The position numbers and the translations under genes were made by a program. A stretch of 50,196 nucleotides of DNA from Caldisalinibacter kiritimatiensis (lineage in GTDB: Bacteria > Bacillota > Clostridia > Tissierellales > Caldisalinibacteraceae). The notes under the pieces are model-generated. The model saw only the letters and a list, made by a program, of their open reading frames with translations. It was not told the origin of the DNA and searched no databases. This document shows, in pieces, positions 8,829 through 16,768 of the stretch. Each line of letters begins with the position of its first letter. The stretch's first letter is position 1. The DNA lies in assembly GCF_000387765.1 (NCBI RefSeq), contig NZ_ARZA01000186.1, positions 1 to 50,196 of the forward strand. Reading direction: 5' to 3'.

Positions 8829-8924
8829 ATGACTGCAGGTTCATGGATTATGCTTATCTTTGGCGTTGTAGTATTGTATGGAGGTTTATTCTGGGCTATA
8901 TCACGTGCTAGAAAAAGTCAATAG
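8829..8924 (+). CDS. MetS-like NSS transporter small subunit
   Basis: A 31-residue single-helix membrane peptide starting MTAGSWIMLIFGVVVLYGGL and ending with a positively charged ISRARKSQ tail. It has the length, single hydrophobic helix and Trp-Gly pattern of MetS-type small subunits that accompany NSS transporters. Ribosome binding site AAGGGGG (8815-8821) lies 7 nt upstream of the ATG, as strong as those of neighbouring genes, and it is followed directly by a terminator, so it is the last gene of the transporter operon. Very short, but context and composition support it. Confidence 0.85.
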   Translation: MTAGSWIMLIFGVVVLYGGLFWAISRARKSQ

Positions 8925-8931
8925 ATATATC

Positions 8932-8965
8932 AAAAAAGAAGGCTGAGTTTTCAGCCTTCTTTTTT
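8932..8965 (+). terminator. Terminator after NSS transporter operon
   Basis: 15-bp stem (8932-8946 with 8951-8965), 4-nt loop, with the A tract on the left and T tract on the right. GAAGGCTGA forms the GC-rich top. Confidence 0.9.
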
Positions 8966-8972
8966 GCTGTTT

Positions 8973-8994
8973 AGCTCACATTTAAATGTGAGCT
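8973..8994. promoter_or_regulatory. Perfect 22-bp palindrome
   Basis: AGCTCACATTT followed by its exact complement, no spacer. It directly follows the terminator and precedes the BASS-type transporter by about 155 nt. The core TCACATTTAAATGTGA resembles the TCACATTAA/TTAATGTGA repeat upstream of the NSS gene. Could be a protein-binding site or a second hairpin; no T run follows. Confidence 0.4.
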
Positions 8995-9110
8995 GCTAAT
9001 GGGTGTGTTGGCATGGAAAAAATAGCACATAGCACCTAAAAATTCACATTAGTGTTTTTAAAAATTTATAAAAAATATGATTAATGATACGATATATGGG
9101 TATTATATTA

Positions 9111-9124
9111 TTGGCGTATGCCAA
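9111..9124. promoter_or_regulatory. Small palindrome, possible operator
   Basis: TTGGC-GTAT-GCCAA, 26 nt before the transporter start and just downstream of an AT-rich promoter-like stretch (TATTATATT around 9100). The position would suit a repressor site. Function not known. Confidence 0.3.
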
Positions 9125-9150
9125 AAAACTATTTGTTAAGGAGGTATAAA

Positions 9151-10107
9151 ATGAATATAGCAAAATTCATAAAAGACAATCTATCTTACTTGATACTAGG
9201 AATGATGATATTAGGGCTAGCAAATGGTTATGTAAATGATGTGAGTGGATTAAAGGTATTAGTAACTCCGACTCTATTTTTAATGGTTTATCCTATGATG
9301 ATAAACTTAAAAGTTACTGATTTATTTGAAGGGATTTCAAATCCAAAACCTTTACTAATAAGTTTGGGAATGAACTTCATTATATCACCTATTATAGCTT
9401 TTGGATTAAGTAAGCTATTTTTTGCTAATCAACCTATGTTAACAGTAGGGTTAATTTTAATTTCCCTGATACCGACTAGTGGGATGACAGCATCTTGGAC
9501 GGGATTGGCAAATGGTAATATGAAGTCAGCATTACTTATAATATCATCAAACCTGCTGCTTTCAATAGTAATGATACCGCTATATATGAAGTTATTTATT
9601 GGAGAAGCTGTAACGGTTGATACAATGACTATAATATATAGTTTATTGAAAGTAGTAATTATACCATTAGTGTTAGGTGATATAACAAGAAGAATATTAA
9701 TGTGGAAATACAAAGAAAGCGGCTTTAAGAAAATAAAACCTCACTTAGGAGCTATAAGCTCTGTTGGAGTATTGATAATAGTATTTGTTGCTATGTCATT
9801 GAAAAGTAAAACTATAATTAATGAAAGTAGTTTAGTTTTATATTCACTTGTACCTTTAGTTATATATTATGGAGTCTTATTAATAATAAGTCATAGTATT
9901 GGTAGTAGAGTGTTAGATAGAGGTAATAGTATTGCATTAGTTTATGGAAGTACTATGCGTAATTTAACTATTTCATTAGGGTTAAGTTTAAGTGCTTTTG
10001 GAGGTGGCTTATCGGTATTTTTAATAGCCATTGGATATATTATTCAAGTGCCATTAGCTGCATTTTATATGAGAATGTTAATGCGAGGTGAAGTAGCAAT
10101 TAATTAG
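9151..10107 (+). CDS. BASS/ACR3-type transporter
   Basis: A 318-residue integral membrane protein with about ten hydrophobic segments of the bile acid:sodium symporter/arsenite ACR3 superfamily. The IPTSGMTASWTGLANGNMK segment and the STMRNLTISLGLSLSAFGGG segment correspond to the two crossover-helix regions of that fold. The substrate is not readable: candidates are organic anions, pantoate/pyruvate-like acids, or arsenite (no ars genes nearby, so less likely). The start is ATG 9151 with AAGGAGG (9138-9144) 6 nt upstream; an in-frame ATG at 9118 lacks a binding site and is rejected. Monogenic, ending at a strong terminator. Confidence 0.85.
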   Translation: MNIAKFIKDNLSYLILGMMILGLANGYVNDVSGLKVLVTPTLFLMVYPMMINLKVTDLFEGISNPKPLLISLGMNFIISPIIAFGLSKLFFANQPMLTVGLILISLIPTSGMTASWTGLANGNMKSALLIISSNLLLSIVMIPLYMKLFIGEAVTVDTMTIIYSLLKVVIIPLVLGDITRRILMWKYKESGFKKIKPHLGAISSVGVLIIVFVAMSLKSKTIINESSLVLYSLVPLVIYYGVLLIISHSIGSRVLDRGNSIALVYGSTMRNLTISLGLSLSAFGGGLSVFLIAIGYIIQVPLAAFYMRMLMRGEVAIN

Positions 10108-10131
10108 AAGGGTGCAAACCCTTCTTTCTTT
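10107..10131 (+). terminator. Terminator overlapping transporter stop
   Basis: Stem GAAGGGT (10107-10113) with ACCCTTC (10118-10124), GCAA loop, then TTTCTTTTT. The stem starts at the last base of the stop codon. Confidence 0.85.
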
Positions 10132-10196
10132 TTAGTTTTTTTCTTCCATTATATGATATAATATCTATGGATACCGATTAATAGGGAGTGGGGGTT

Positions 10197-11192
10197 ATGC
10201 CTGATATTTGGACCCATATTATTTGTGGCGAAGAAGTTTTAAATTCATTGCATGATAGTAAGTGGAAAGAAATTCTTATCAAAAACAAGAAGTTATTTAA
10301 TCTTGGCTGTCAAGGACCTGATATATTTTTATATAATGACTTTTGGCCTTGGATTAAAGAAAAAAGAGGAGTAAAATTTGGTTCATTATTACATGAAGAA
10401 AAAACTGGAGAGTTTTTTATAAAGGGATTCAATTACCTTAAGCATAATATAGAAAAACAAAAGGGATTTCAATTACTGTTTACATATTTAGCAGGGTTTG
10501 TATGCCACTTTGGGTTAGATAGAGTAGCACATCCATATATACATTATTATTCAGGAAAATATGATAAAAACAAGCCTGAGACACGTAAATATAGTGGTTA
10601 TCATAAAAAACTAGAAGTTATAATTGACTCTATAATAGTAAAAGAAAGAAAGGGTATAGACGCTTATAAATATCCTGTATTTAAAGAAATAGATATTGAA
10701 GGAGGACTTCCTAAAGTAGTTGTACAATTTTACAAATATATAATTTCAAATCTTTATAAATATAAGAGTAATCCTGATTTTATTGTAGATTCTTATAACG
10801 ATATGAAAAAAGTGTTTAAAATAACTCATGATAGACTAGGAATAAAAAAAGTTTTACTTTATTTTATAGACTTAGTTACTAGAGGAGATATAGATTATAA
10901 TAGCGTTATTTACCCAAGACGACTTGCTCAAAGGGACTATATGAATAGAAACCATAATATATGGAATCATCCTTGTGATAAAAAAGAGGTTTATAATAGC
11001 AGCTTTGATGACCTTCTCGATAAAGCAGTTATAGAAAGTAGGGAAATGCTAAAGGGAGCAATAATGTATCTAGAGGATAAATTGGAAATAAAGGATTTAG
11101 AAAAGCTTTTTCCCAATATATCATATGTTACAGGTAAACCTACTAACCAAAAATGTGAAATTATATATTATGACCCTATCTTTGAAAGATAG
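10197..11192 (+). CDS. Zinc-dependent phospholipase C family protein
   Basis: A 331-residue protein starting MPDIWTHIICGEEV, typical of the clostridial branch of the zinc-dependent phospholipase C (alpha-toxin-like) family. Metal-ligand-type histidines are present: WTH near the N-terminus, FCHFGLDR-like VCHFGLDRVAHPYIH around residue 104, and GYHKKLE with a following acidic residue near 140. There is no signal peptide, so a cytosolic or membrane-associated role is more likely than secretion; the toxin name should not be carried over. The start is ATG 10197 with AGGGAG (10183-10188); GTG 10188 is possible but lies on the binding site. A TATAAT at 10157-10162 may be its -10. Confidence 0.8.
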   Translation: MPDIWTHIICGEEVLNSLHDSKWKEILIKNKKLFNLGCQGPDIFLYNDFWPWIKEKRGVKFGSLLHEEKTGEFFIKGFNYLKHNIEKQKGFQLLFTYLAGFVCHFGLDRVAHPYIHYYSGKYDKNKPETRKYSGYHKKLEVIIDSIIVKERKGIDAYKYPVFKEIDIEGGLPKVVVQFYKYIISNLYKYKSNPDFIVDSYNDMKKVFKITHDRLGIKKVLLYFIDLVTRGDIDYNSVIYPRRLAQRDYMNRNHNIWNHPCDKKEVYNSSFDDLLDKAVIESREMLKGAIMYLEDKLEIKDLEKLFPNISYVTGKPTNQKCEIIYYDPIFER

Positions 11193-11196
11193 GGTC
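11172..11196. terminator. Bidirectional terminator between convergent genes
   Basis: Stem GACCCTATCT (11172-11181) with AGATAGGGTC (11187-11196). It covers the end of the phospholipase-like gene and the first base of the malic enzyme stop complement. Confidence 0.75.
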
Positions 11197-12365
11197 TAAA
11201 TTTTAGCAGCTCCTGTCTTTTTAGCTGCTTCAGCTACAGCTTCAGCTATCTTTGGTACTACTCTTTTATCTAATGGAGCTGGAACAACATAATCTTCTTT
11301 TAATTCATTTTTCTCTATTATATTTGCAATTGCGTAGGCGGCTGCTAATTTCATTTCTTCGTTTATTTCCTTTGCTTTTACTTTTAATGCTCCTTTAAAT
11401 ATTCCAGGGAATGCAAGTACATTGTTAATTTGATTTGGAAAATCTGAGCGACCAGAACCTACAACTCTTGCTCCTGCTTCTTTTGCTAAATCAGGCATTA
11501 TTTCAGGGATAGGATTAGCCATTGCAAAAACGATAGGGTCATTATTCATACTTTTTATCATATCTTGTGATACTATATTACCTGCAGATACACCTATAAA
11601 CACATCCGCATCAACTAGTGCATCCTCTAACGTACCCTTTTTGGAATCTTTATTTACGATTTCTACAATTTCTTCTTGATAAGGATTATTACAATTACCT
11701 TTATATAGGATACCTTGTTTATCACATACTAAAATATTTTTTGCACCTAGATTTAATAACATTTTAACGATAGCTATGCCAGCTGAACCTGCACCATTAA
11801 CTACTACTTTAATATTACTAATATTTTTATCTACTAATTTCAATGAGTTAATTAATCCAGCAGTTACTACTATTGCAGTACCGTGTTGGTCATCATGAAA
11901 TACAGGGATATCTAATTCTTCTTTTAATTTTTTCTCTATTTCAAAACATCTTGGAGCACTTATATCTTCTAAATTTATTCCACCAAATGTAGGAGCGATA
12001 GTTTTAACTGTATTAACGATTTCATCTATGTTTTGTGCATTTAAACATATAGGGAAAGCATCAATATCTGCAAATTCTTTAAATAAAATAGCTTTGCCTT
12101 CCATTACAGGCATTGCAGCTTGAGGACCTATATTACCTAGACCTAAAACAGCAGACCCGTCTGTCACTACAGCTACTAAATTACCTTTAGAAGTATATTT
12201 GTAAACTTCGGCAGGATTTTCATGTATTTTTCTACAAGGCTCTGCTACTCCTGGTGTATATGCTATGCTTAAATCGTCTTTGTTTTCCACCTTTACCTTT
12301 GATGTAACTTCAACTTTACCTTTCTTTTCTTCATGTATCTTTAAACTTTGTTGTCTGTAGTCCAT
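11196..12365 (-). CDS. NAD-dependent malic enzyme
   Basis: Oxidative decarboxylation of malate to pyruvate and CO2 with NAD(P)+. The 389-residue short bacterial form shows SIAYTPGVAEPC (malic N-terminal domain), VTDGSAVLGLGNIGP, FHDDQHGTAIVV (metal-binding Asp) and the nucleotide loop GAGSAGIAI. The start is ATG 12365 with AAAGG upstream; a longer reading frame to 12410 lacks a binding site. Single gene on the minus strand. The cofactor preference cannot be fixed by eye. Confidence 0.94.
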   Translation of the reverse strand: MDYRQQSLKIHEEKKGKVEVTSKVKVENKDDLSIAYTPGVAEPCRKIHENPAEVYKYTSKGNLVAVVTDGSAVLGLGNIGPQAAMPVMEGKAILFKEFADIDAFPICLNAQNIDEIVNTVKTIAPTFGGINLEDISAPRCFEIEKKLKEELDIPVFHDDQHGTAIVVTAGLINSLKLVDKNISNIKVVVNGAGSAGIAIVKMLLNLGAKNILVCDKQGILYKGNCNNPYQEEIVEIVNKDSKKGTLEDALVDADVFIGVSAGNIVSQDMIKSMNNDPIVFAMANPIPEIMPDLAKEAGARVVGSGRSDFPNQINNVLAFPGIFKGALKVKAKEINEEMKLAAAYAIANIIEKNELKEDYVVPAPLDKRVVPKIAEAVAEAAKKTGAAKI

Positions 12366-12541
12366 TATAATCATCCTTTCAATAATATAATCTTTAAATA
12401 AGTATATCACATTTTAGTATGTTTTAAGCAACAAGAAAATGTAGCATTTCCTTGTTTTTAACCTAACCATAATATGTTTCTAATACCATTTTAAAAGATA
12501 AAAGTTATTATAATATTACATAAAAAATTAGGGGGTATATG

Positions 12542-13135
12542 ATGAAAAGATTAAACATTTGTATAGATATTGATGGCACTATAACTAATCCATATGATTG
12601 GATAGGTTTAGCCAATAAGTATTTTAATACTAGTATAGAGCCTTATAATGTGACAGAGTATGAGATAGATAAGGTTTTGGGGGTAACTAGAGAAGAATAC
12701 TTAGAGTTTTATGATAAATTTGGGGAAATGATACATTTAAATGCAACTGTAAGGGATAATGCAAATGAAAAGCTTAAAGAGCTTTCTAAAAGGCATAATT
12801 TATATTATGTAACAGCTAGAGAAAAAAGAATGACAGAGGTAACATACAAATGGCTTAGAATGAACGAGTTTCCTATGGACTCAGTATTTTTATTGGGAAG
12901 TCATTACAAAGTAGATAAAGCTAAAGAATTAAACTGTGATGTATTTATTGAAGATAGATATGAAAATGCTATTCAATTGGCTCTTGCAGGATTTAAAGTA
13001 TTACTTGTTGATTGTTATTATAATAGATTGCCAGTAATTCCAGGTATAACAAGGGTTTTTAACTGGAATGAAATATATAATGAAATTAAAAAGTTAGAAA
13101 TAAGAAAAGAAGAAGCTATTCAAGAAATTGCATAA
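12542..13135 (+). CDS. HAD-family 5'(3')-deoxyribonucleotidase-like protein
   Basis: A 197-residue HAD hydrolase with the nucleophile motif CIDIDGTIT (Asp9 and Asp11), YYVTAREKRMTE (motif II region) and DVFIEDRYENA (C-terminal acidic motif). This matches the putative nucleotidase family related to Bacillus YqfW and 5' deoxyribonucleotidases (NT5C), so dephosphorylation of a (deoxy)nucleoside monophosphate is likely. The start is ATG 12542, 6 nt after GGGGG (12531-12535); the adjacent ATG 12539 is 3 nt away and less well placed. A TATAAT at 12509-12514 may be its -10. Monogenic with its own terminator. Confidence 0.8.
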   Translation: MKRLNICIDIDGTITNPYDWIGLANKYFNTSIEPYNVTEYEIDKVLGVTREEYLEFYDKFGEMIHLNATVRDNANEKLKELSKRHNLYYVTAREKRMTEVTYKWLRMNEFPMDSVFLLGSHYKVDKAKELNCDVFIEDRYENAIQLALAGFKVLLVDCYYNRLPVIPGITRVFNWNEIYNEIKKLEIRKEEAIQEIA

Positions 13136-13177
13136 AGTTGAATGTATAAAATGAAAAACTGAATAAGTGGAACTCTT

Positions 13178-13219
13178 AAATAAAACTTCATAATTATTTT
13201 ATGAAGTTTTATTTTTTTT
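13178..13219 (+). terminator. Terminator after nucleotidase gene
   Basis: 16-bp stem AAATAAAACTTCATAA (13178-13193) with its complement (13199-13214), followed by T residues to 13219. AT-rich but long. Confidence 0.8.
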
Positions 13220-13277
13220 GAAGGAAAATAGAATTTTTTGGAGAAATAGTTAAATATGATTAACCTCTATGAATGAA

Positions 13278-13302
13278 TGTACGAAATATCGTACAGGTGT
13301 AT
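13278..13302 (+). promoter_or_regulatory. Upstream activator site 1 before crt
   Basis: TGTACG-AAATAT-CGTACA is a perfect 6-bp inverted repeat (13278-13295). Overlapping it is CGTACAGGTGTAT (13290-13302), which matches 12 of 13 positions of the site at 18190-18202 upstream of the second sigma-54 promoter. It lies about 150-170 nt before the -24 box, a normal distance for enhancer-binding proteins. Confidence 0.6.
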
Positions 13303-13340
13303 TTGAAAGTAGACAGATACTTGAATAAAGTAGTTTAAGA

Positions 13341-13363
13341 GTTTGAAAACGTTTTGTGTATAA
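13341..13363 (+). promoter_or_regulatory. Upstream activator site 2 before crt
   Basis: GTTTGAAAA followed by CGTTTT and GTGTATAA. The same order of blocks (GTTTGAAAA, CGTACA, TGTGTATGA) occurs at 18180-18204. About 85 nt before the -24 box. Weaker than site 1 in its middle part. Confidence 0.45.
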
Positions 13364-13446
13364 TTATTTTACACTTTGTCTTAAGAATATATTTAGGTTT
13401 AAGTCTAAACATGTTGATTTATCTATGTTTTTAAATTTTATAAAAA

Positions 13447-13463
13447 TTGGCACACTAATTGCT
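13447..13463 (+). promoter_or_regulatory. Sigma-54 (-24/-12) promoter of crt-hbd
   Basis: TTGGCAC at 13447-13453, five bases, then TTGCT at 13459-13463. The GG and GC dinucleotides are exactly 12 positions apart, as required, and the match to TGGCAC-N5-TTGC is complete. It lies 38 nt before the crt start. A PAS/AAA+/Fis sigma-54 activator is encoded 3.3 kb downstream. Confidence 0.88.
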
Positions 13464-13500
13464 TATTAATATAAGTATAAAACCTTAAGGAGGGGGTACT

Positions 13501-14280
13501 ATGGCATTTGAAAACCTTTTATTAAAAAAAGAAGGTAACGTAGCAATATTAAGTATTAATCGACCTAAAGCGTTAAATGCATTAAACACTTCAGTATTAG
13601 AGGAATTAAATCAAGCTATAAATACAATAGAAAAAGATGAGGAAATATATGTGGTTGTTATAACAGGAGAAGGAAAGGCTTTTGTAGCTGGAGCAGATAT
13701 TACTGAAATGAAGGATAAAACTCCAGAAGAAGCAAGAGAATTTGCTAATTTAGGACTAGAAGTATTCAGAAAAATCGAACTTATGGAAAAACCTGTTATA
13801 GCTGCTGTTAATGGATTTGCTTTAGGTGGTGGCTGTGAGCTAGCTATGAGCTGTGACATTAGAGTTGCAGGAGAGAAGGCTAAGTTTGGTCAACCTGAAG
13901 TTGGTTTAGGTATAACTCCAGGATTTGCAGGAACACAAAGACTAGCAAGATTAGTGGGAGCAGCGAAGGCTAATGAGTTAATCTTTACAGGAGATATGAT
14001 ATCAGCAGCTGAAGCAGAGAAGATAGGGCTAGTAAATAAAGTGGTATCACAAGAAGAGTTAATGGAAAAAGCTATGGACTTAGCTAATAAGATAGCATCA
14101 AAAGGACAATTAGCTGTAAGATATTCTAAAAAGGCAATTAATAGAGGAATAGAAACTGACATTGAAACAGGAATGGCACTTGAAAGAGAGCTATTTGCAT
14201 TATGTTTTGCAACAGAAGACCAAAAAGAGGGTATGACAGCATTTGTTGAAAAGAGAAAACCAAACTTTAAGAATAAATAG
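13501..14280 (+). CDS. crt: 3-hydroxybutyryl-CoA dehydratase (crotonase)
   Basis: Reversible hydration of crotonyl-CoA to 3-hydroxybutyryl-CoA in butyrate-type fermentation. The 259-residue product is a short-chain enoyl-CoA hydratase: oxyanion-hole segments KAFVAGADITEM and AAVNGFALGGGCELAM, with catalytic glutamates Glu113 (GGGCELAM) and Glu133 (GQPEVGLG). The ATG at 13501 has a strong AAGGAGGGGG site. It is first in an operon with hbd, driven by a clear sigma-54 promoter, unlike the classical crt-bcd-etfBA-hbd operon: no bcd or etf genes are in the window, so this set may serve breakdown of a 3-hydroxyacyl or crotonyl compound. Confidence 0.93.
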   Translation: MAFENLLLKKEGNVAILSINRPKALNALNTSVLEELNQAINTIEKDEEIYVVVITGEGKAFVAGADITEMKDKTPEEAREFANLGLEVFRKIELMEKPVIAAVNGFALGGGCELAMSCDIRVAGEKAKFGQPEVGLGITPGFAGTQRLARLVGAAKANELIFTGDMISAAEAEKIGLVNKVVSQEELMEKAMDLANKIASKGQLAVRYSKKAINRGIETDIETGMALERELFALCFATEDQKEGMTAFVEKRKPNFKNK

Positions 14281-14335
14281 AAAAAGCAATTAGTATGTAT
14301 AGAAAAATGAACATAAATAGAAGGAGGATGTAAAG

Positions 14336-15181
14336 ATGAAGGTATGTGTTTTAGGAGCAGGGACTATGGGTTCAGGAATTGCTCAAGCTTTTGCTATGGC
14401 AGGACATGAAGTAATAATGAGAGACATTAAAGACGACTATGTTGAAAGAGGTCTATCAGTAATAACAAAGAATTTAGACAGAAACGTTAAGAAAGAAAGA
14501 ATGACTGAAGAAGAGAAACAAGAAGTATTAGGAAAAATCACAGCTACTACTGATATTAACTTAGCTAAAGACGTTGATTTAGTAGTAGAGGCAGCAGTAG
14601 AAAATTTAGATATCAAAAAGAAAATATTTGCTGAATTAGATGAGATTTGTAAGCCAGAGGCAATTCTTGCTACGAATACATCATCACTTTCAATAACTGA
14701 AATAGCAAGTGCAACAAACAGACCAGATAAGGTAATAGGTATGCACTTCTTTAATCCAGTACCAGTGATGAAATTAATAGAAGTTATTAAGGGGATTGCA
14801 ACATCAGAAGAAACTAACAACAAAGTTGTAGAATTATCAAAGGAATTAGGAAAAACACCTGTGCAAGTAGAAGAGGCTCCAGGGTTTGTTGTTAATAGAA
14901 TACTTATTCCAATGATAAATGAAGCTGTTGGAATATTAGCAGAAGGTATTGCAACAGCAGAAGATATAGATGCAGCTATGAAATTGGGTGCAAATCATCC
15001 AATAGGACCTTTAGCTTTAGCTGACTTGATTGGTAATGATGTATGTTTAGCAGTTATGGAAGTATTATATCAAGAGTTTGGAGATTCAAAATACAGACCA
15101 CATCCATTATTAAGAAAAATGGTTAGAGGTGGTTTATTAGGAAGAAAAACTGGTAAAGGATTTTATGACTATAGTAAATAA
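14336..15181 (+). CDS. hbd: 3-hydroxybutyryl-CoA dehydrogenase
   Basis: NAD(P)H-linked interconversion of acetoacetyl-CoA and 3-hydroxybutyryl-CoA. The 281-residue product has the Rossmann loop [16 protein letters not shown] at the N-terminus, [12 protein letters not shown], and [17 protein letters not shown] with catalytic His137; the C-terminal domain ends [15 protein letters not shown], typical of Hbd. It lies 55 nt after crt with its own AGAAGGAGG site; no terminator in between, so it is co-transcribed. It is followed by a GC-rich hairpin. Confidence 0.95.
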   Translation: MKVCVLGAGTMGSGIAQAFAMAGHEVIMRDIKDDYVERGLSVITKNLDRNVKKERMTEEEKQEVLGKITATTDINLAKDVDLVVEAAVENLDIKKKIFAELDEICKPEAILATNTSSLSITEIASATNRPDKVIGMHFFNPVPVMKLIEVIKGIATSEETNNKVVELSKELGKTPVQVEEAPGFVVNRILIPMINEAVGILAEGIATAEDIDAAMKLGANHPIGPLALADLIGNDVCLAVMEVLYQEFGDSKYRPHPLLRKMVRGGLLGRKTGKGFYDYSK

Positions 15182-15193
15182 TAATATTCATTT

Positions 15194-15218
15194 GAACCCT
15201 ACCGGTACGGTAGGGTTC
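15194..15218 (+). terminator. GC-rich hairpin after hbd
   Basis: Perfect 11-bp stem GAACCCTACCG (15194-15204) with CGGTAGGGTTC (15208-15218), 3-nt loop. No T run follows, so it may stabilise the crt-hbd transcript or act as a weak terminator. Confidence 0.5.
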
Positions 15219-15233
15219 ACCTGTGCTTGAAGA

Positions 15234-15251
15234 ATGTTAAAATGTTAACAT
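15234..15251. promoter_or_regulatory. Rex-type operator before thiolase gene
   Basis: ATGTTAAAATGTTAACAT: 7-bp perfect arms around 4 nt. The clostridial Rex consensus is TTGTTAA-N4-TTAACAA; only the outermost base of each arm differs. It sits just before an AT-rich TATAAT-like stretch (15259-15264) about 105 nt upstream of the thiolase gene. Rex senses NADH/NAD+ and is known to control thl/crt/hbd genes in clostridia. Confidence 0.65.
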
Positions 15252-15355
15252 ATTAAATTATAATATTCTATTGAGTAAATTATTAAGGACTTATATGACA
15301 ATATAAAAGCATAAATATGGATTAATAAAAATAAAACAAAAAGGAGGATGTTTAT

Positions 15356-16546
15356 ATGTCAGTATCAATTGTAGGAACTTATCACTCGAAAGTAGGAAGA
15401 CTAAAAGAAGAAACTTTATATAGCTTACTTGTTGAAGCAGGAAAAGGCGCTTTAGAAGATGCAAACCTTACAGGAAAAGATATCGACGCTGTTTATGTTG
15501 GTAACTACAGTGGAGGAGGATTTAATCATCAAGAACATTTAGCTCCATATGCAATAGAGATTGATGAAGGATTAAGATTTAAACCTTGTATCAGAGTAGA
15601 AAATGCTTGTGCTTCAGGCTCAACTGCAGTTGAAGAAGCTATGATGGCAATTCAAGCTGGAAAAATTAAAACTGCATTAGTTATTGGTGTTGAAAAAATG
15701 ACTTCTTTAAATACTAAAGGAGTAACAGATGTATTAGCAATGGCATCATATTATCCAGTAGAGGGAAGTAAAGGATATACATTCCCTGGACTTTATGCTG
15801 AGTATGCTAAAGGATATATGAAAAAGTATGGTTATAGCATAGAAGAATTATATGATACTTTAGCTCATATTTCAGTTAAAGCTCATAAAAATGCAATGAG
15901 TAACCCATTAGCACAAATGCATGTAGAATATACACATGAAGCTGCTAAATCTGTACATGACAAGAACCCAATGATTGCTGACCCATTAAAGTTATCTGAT
16001 TGCTCGCTTATTTCAGATGGTGCAGCTGCATTAGTATTAACTACTACTGAAAATGCAAAAGCAATGAAAGATGAAGTAGTTGAAATACAAAGTCTTGTTC
16101 ACGCTTCAGACCACTTATCAATAGTTGAAGGTAAAAGGTCAAATTATGAATTAACAGCTGCTAAATATGCAGTTAAAAAGGCATTAGAAGAAGTAAACCT
16201 TACTATTGATGATATAGATGTAGCAGAAGTGCATGACTGCTTCACAATAACTGAGTTATTAATCTATGAAGCATTAGGATTAGCTCCAGATGGAAAAGGT
16301 AGAGAAGCGTTAGATAACGGAATTGTTTATCCAGGTGGCAAGTTACCAGTTAACCTTTCTGGAGGACTAAAAGCTAAAGGTCACCCTGTTGGAGCTACTG
16401 GAGCTTCAATGCATGTATTAATAGCAAGACAGCTATTAGGTAATGCTATAGGATTACAAGCTGAAGGAGCAGAAATAGGATTAACACTTAATATAGGTGG
16501 AAGTGGAGCTACTAACATAGCATCTATACTTAAGAGAATAAAATAA
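15356..16546 (+). CDS. SCPx-type thiolase (acetyl-CoA acetyltransferase family)
   Basis: Condenses or cleaves acyl-CoAs; likely acetoacetyl-CoA or a longer 3-ketoacyl-CoA given crt and hbd upstream. The 396-residue product has the nucleophile Cys85 in VENACASGST and GGLKAKGHPVGATG near the C-terminus. The usual NEAF motif is replaced by HDCF (VAEVHDCFTITE), and the classical C-terminal CxG cysteine is serine (IGGSGAT). These are marks of the SCP2/SCPx-type thiolase branch rather than ThlA. Ribosome binding site AAGGAGGATG precedes ATG 15356. It is a separate unit with a Rex-like operator upstream and a terminator downstream. Confidence 0.88.
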   Translation: MSVSIVGTYHSKVGRLKEETLYSLLVEAGKGALEDANLTGKDIDAVYVGNYSGGGFNHQEHLAPYAIEIDEGLRFKPCIRVENACASGSTAVEEAMMAIQAGKIKTALVIGVEKMTSLNTKGVTDVLAMASYYPVEGSKGYTFPGLYAEYAKGYMKKYGYSIEELYDTLAHISVKAHKNAMSNPLAQMHVEYTHEAAKSVHDKNPMIADPLKLSDCSLISDGAAALVLTTTENAKAMKDEVVEIQSLVHASDHLSIVEGKRSNYELTAAKYAVKKALEEVNLTIDDIDVAEVHDCFTITELLIYEALGLAPDGKGREALDNGIVYPGGKLPVNLSGGLKAKGHPVGATGASMHVLIARQLLGNAIGLQAEGAEIGLTLNIGGSGATNIASILKRIK

Positions 16547-16581
16547 TAATATTAAGAAGAATTAAATATGTGAAAGTATCG

Positions 16582-16612
16582 AAAGCAGGAGAGTAAATCT
16601 CCTGCTTTTATT
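16582..16612 (+). terminator. Terminator after thiolase gene
   Basis: 11-bp stem AAAGCAGGAGA (16582-16592) with TCTCCTGCTTT (16598-16608), 5-nt loop, followed by TATT. Confidence 0.8.
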
Positions 16613-16768
16613 AGTGCATCAAAACATTGTTAAAAAATTGTTAAGTCTTAAAAAGGATAATGAAGAAAAATATAGAATAAATATAAATGAGTTACATTTA
16701 TTATTTAATGGGATAAGCATACATATATTAGCTAAGGTTATGGGTAGCAAAGGATAAGGGGGGATATA

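Larger units (their letters stand above)
13136..13500. other. Intergenic control region of crt-hbd
   Basis: No coding region. It holds the upstream terminator (13178-13219), two copies of an upstream-activator-like motif (13278-13302 and 13341-13363), a sigma-54 promoter (13447-13463) and the crt ribosome binding site AAGGAGGGGG just before 13501. Confidence 0.7.

Noticed and set aside
10197-11192. Secreted alpha-toxin-like phospholipase
   Set aside because: The family resemblance is to the zinc-dependent phospholipase C fold, but there is no signal peptide, and the toxin-type C-terminal membrane-binding domain is not evident.
13249-13264. GTTAA...TTAAC inverted repeat before crt as a Rex site
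   Set aside because: The arms are 6 nt apart instead of 4 and lack the outer TG/CA, so it does not fit Rex.
15211-15226. Possible sigma-54 promoter before the thiolase gene (GGGTTCACCTGTGC)
   Set aside because: Only the GG and GC pairs match with 12-nt spacing; the surrounding -24 and -12 bases do not, and it overlaps the hbd hairpin.
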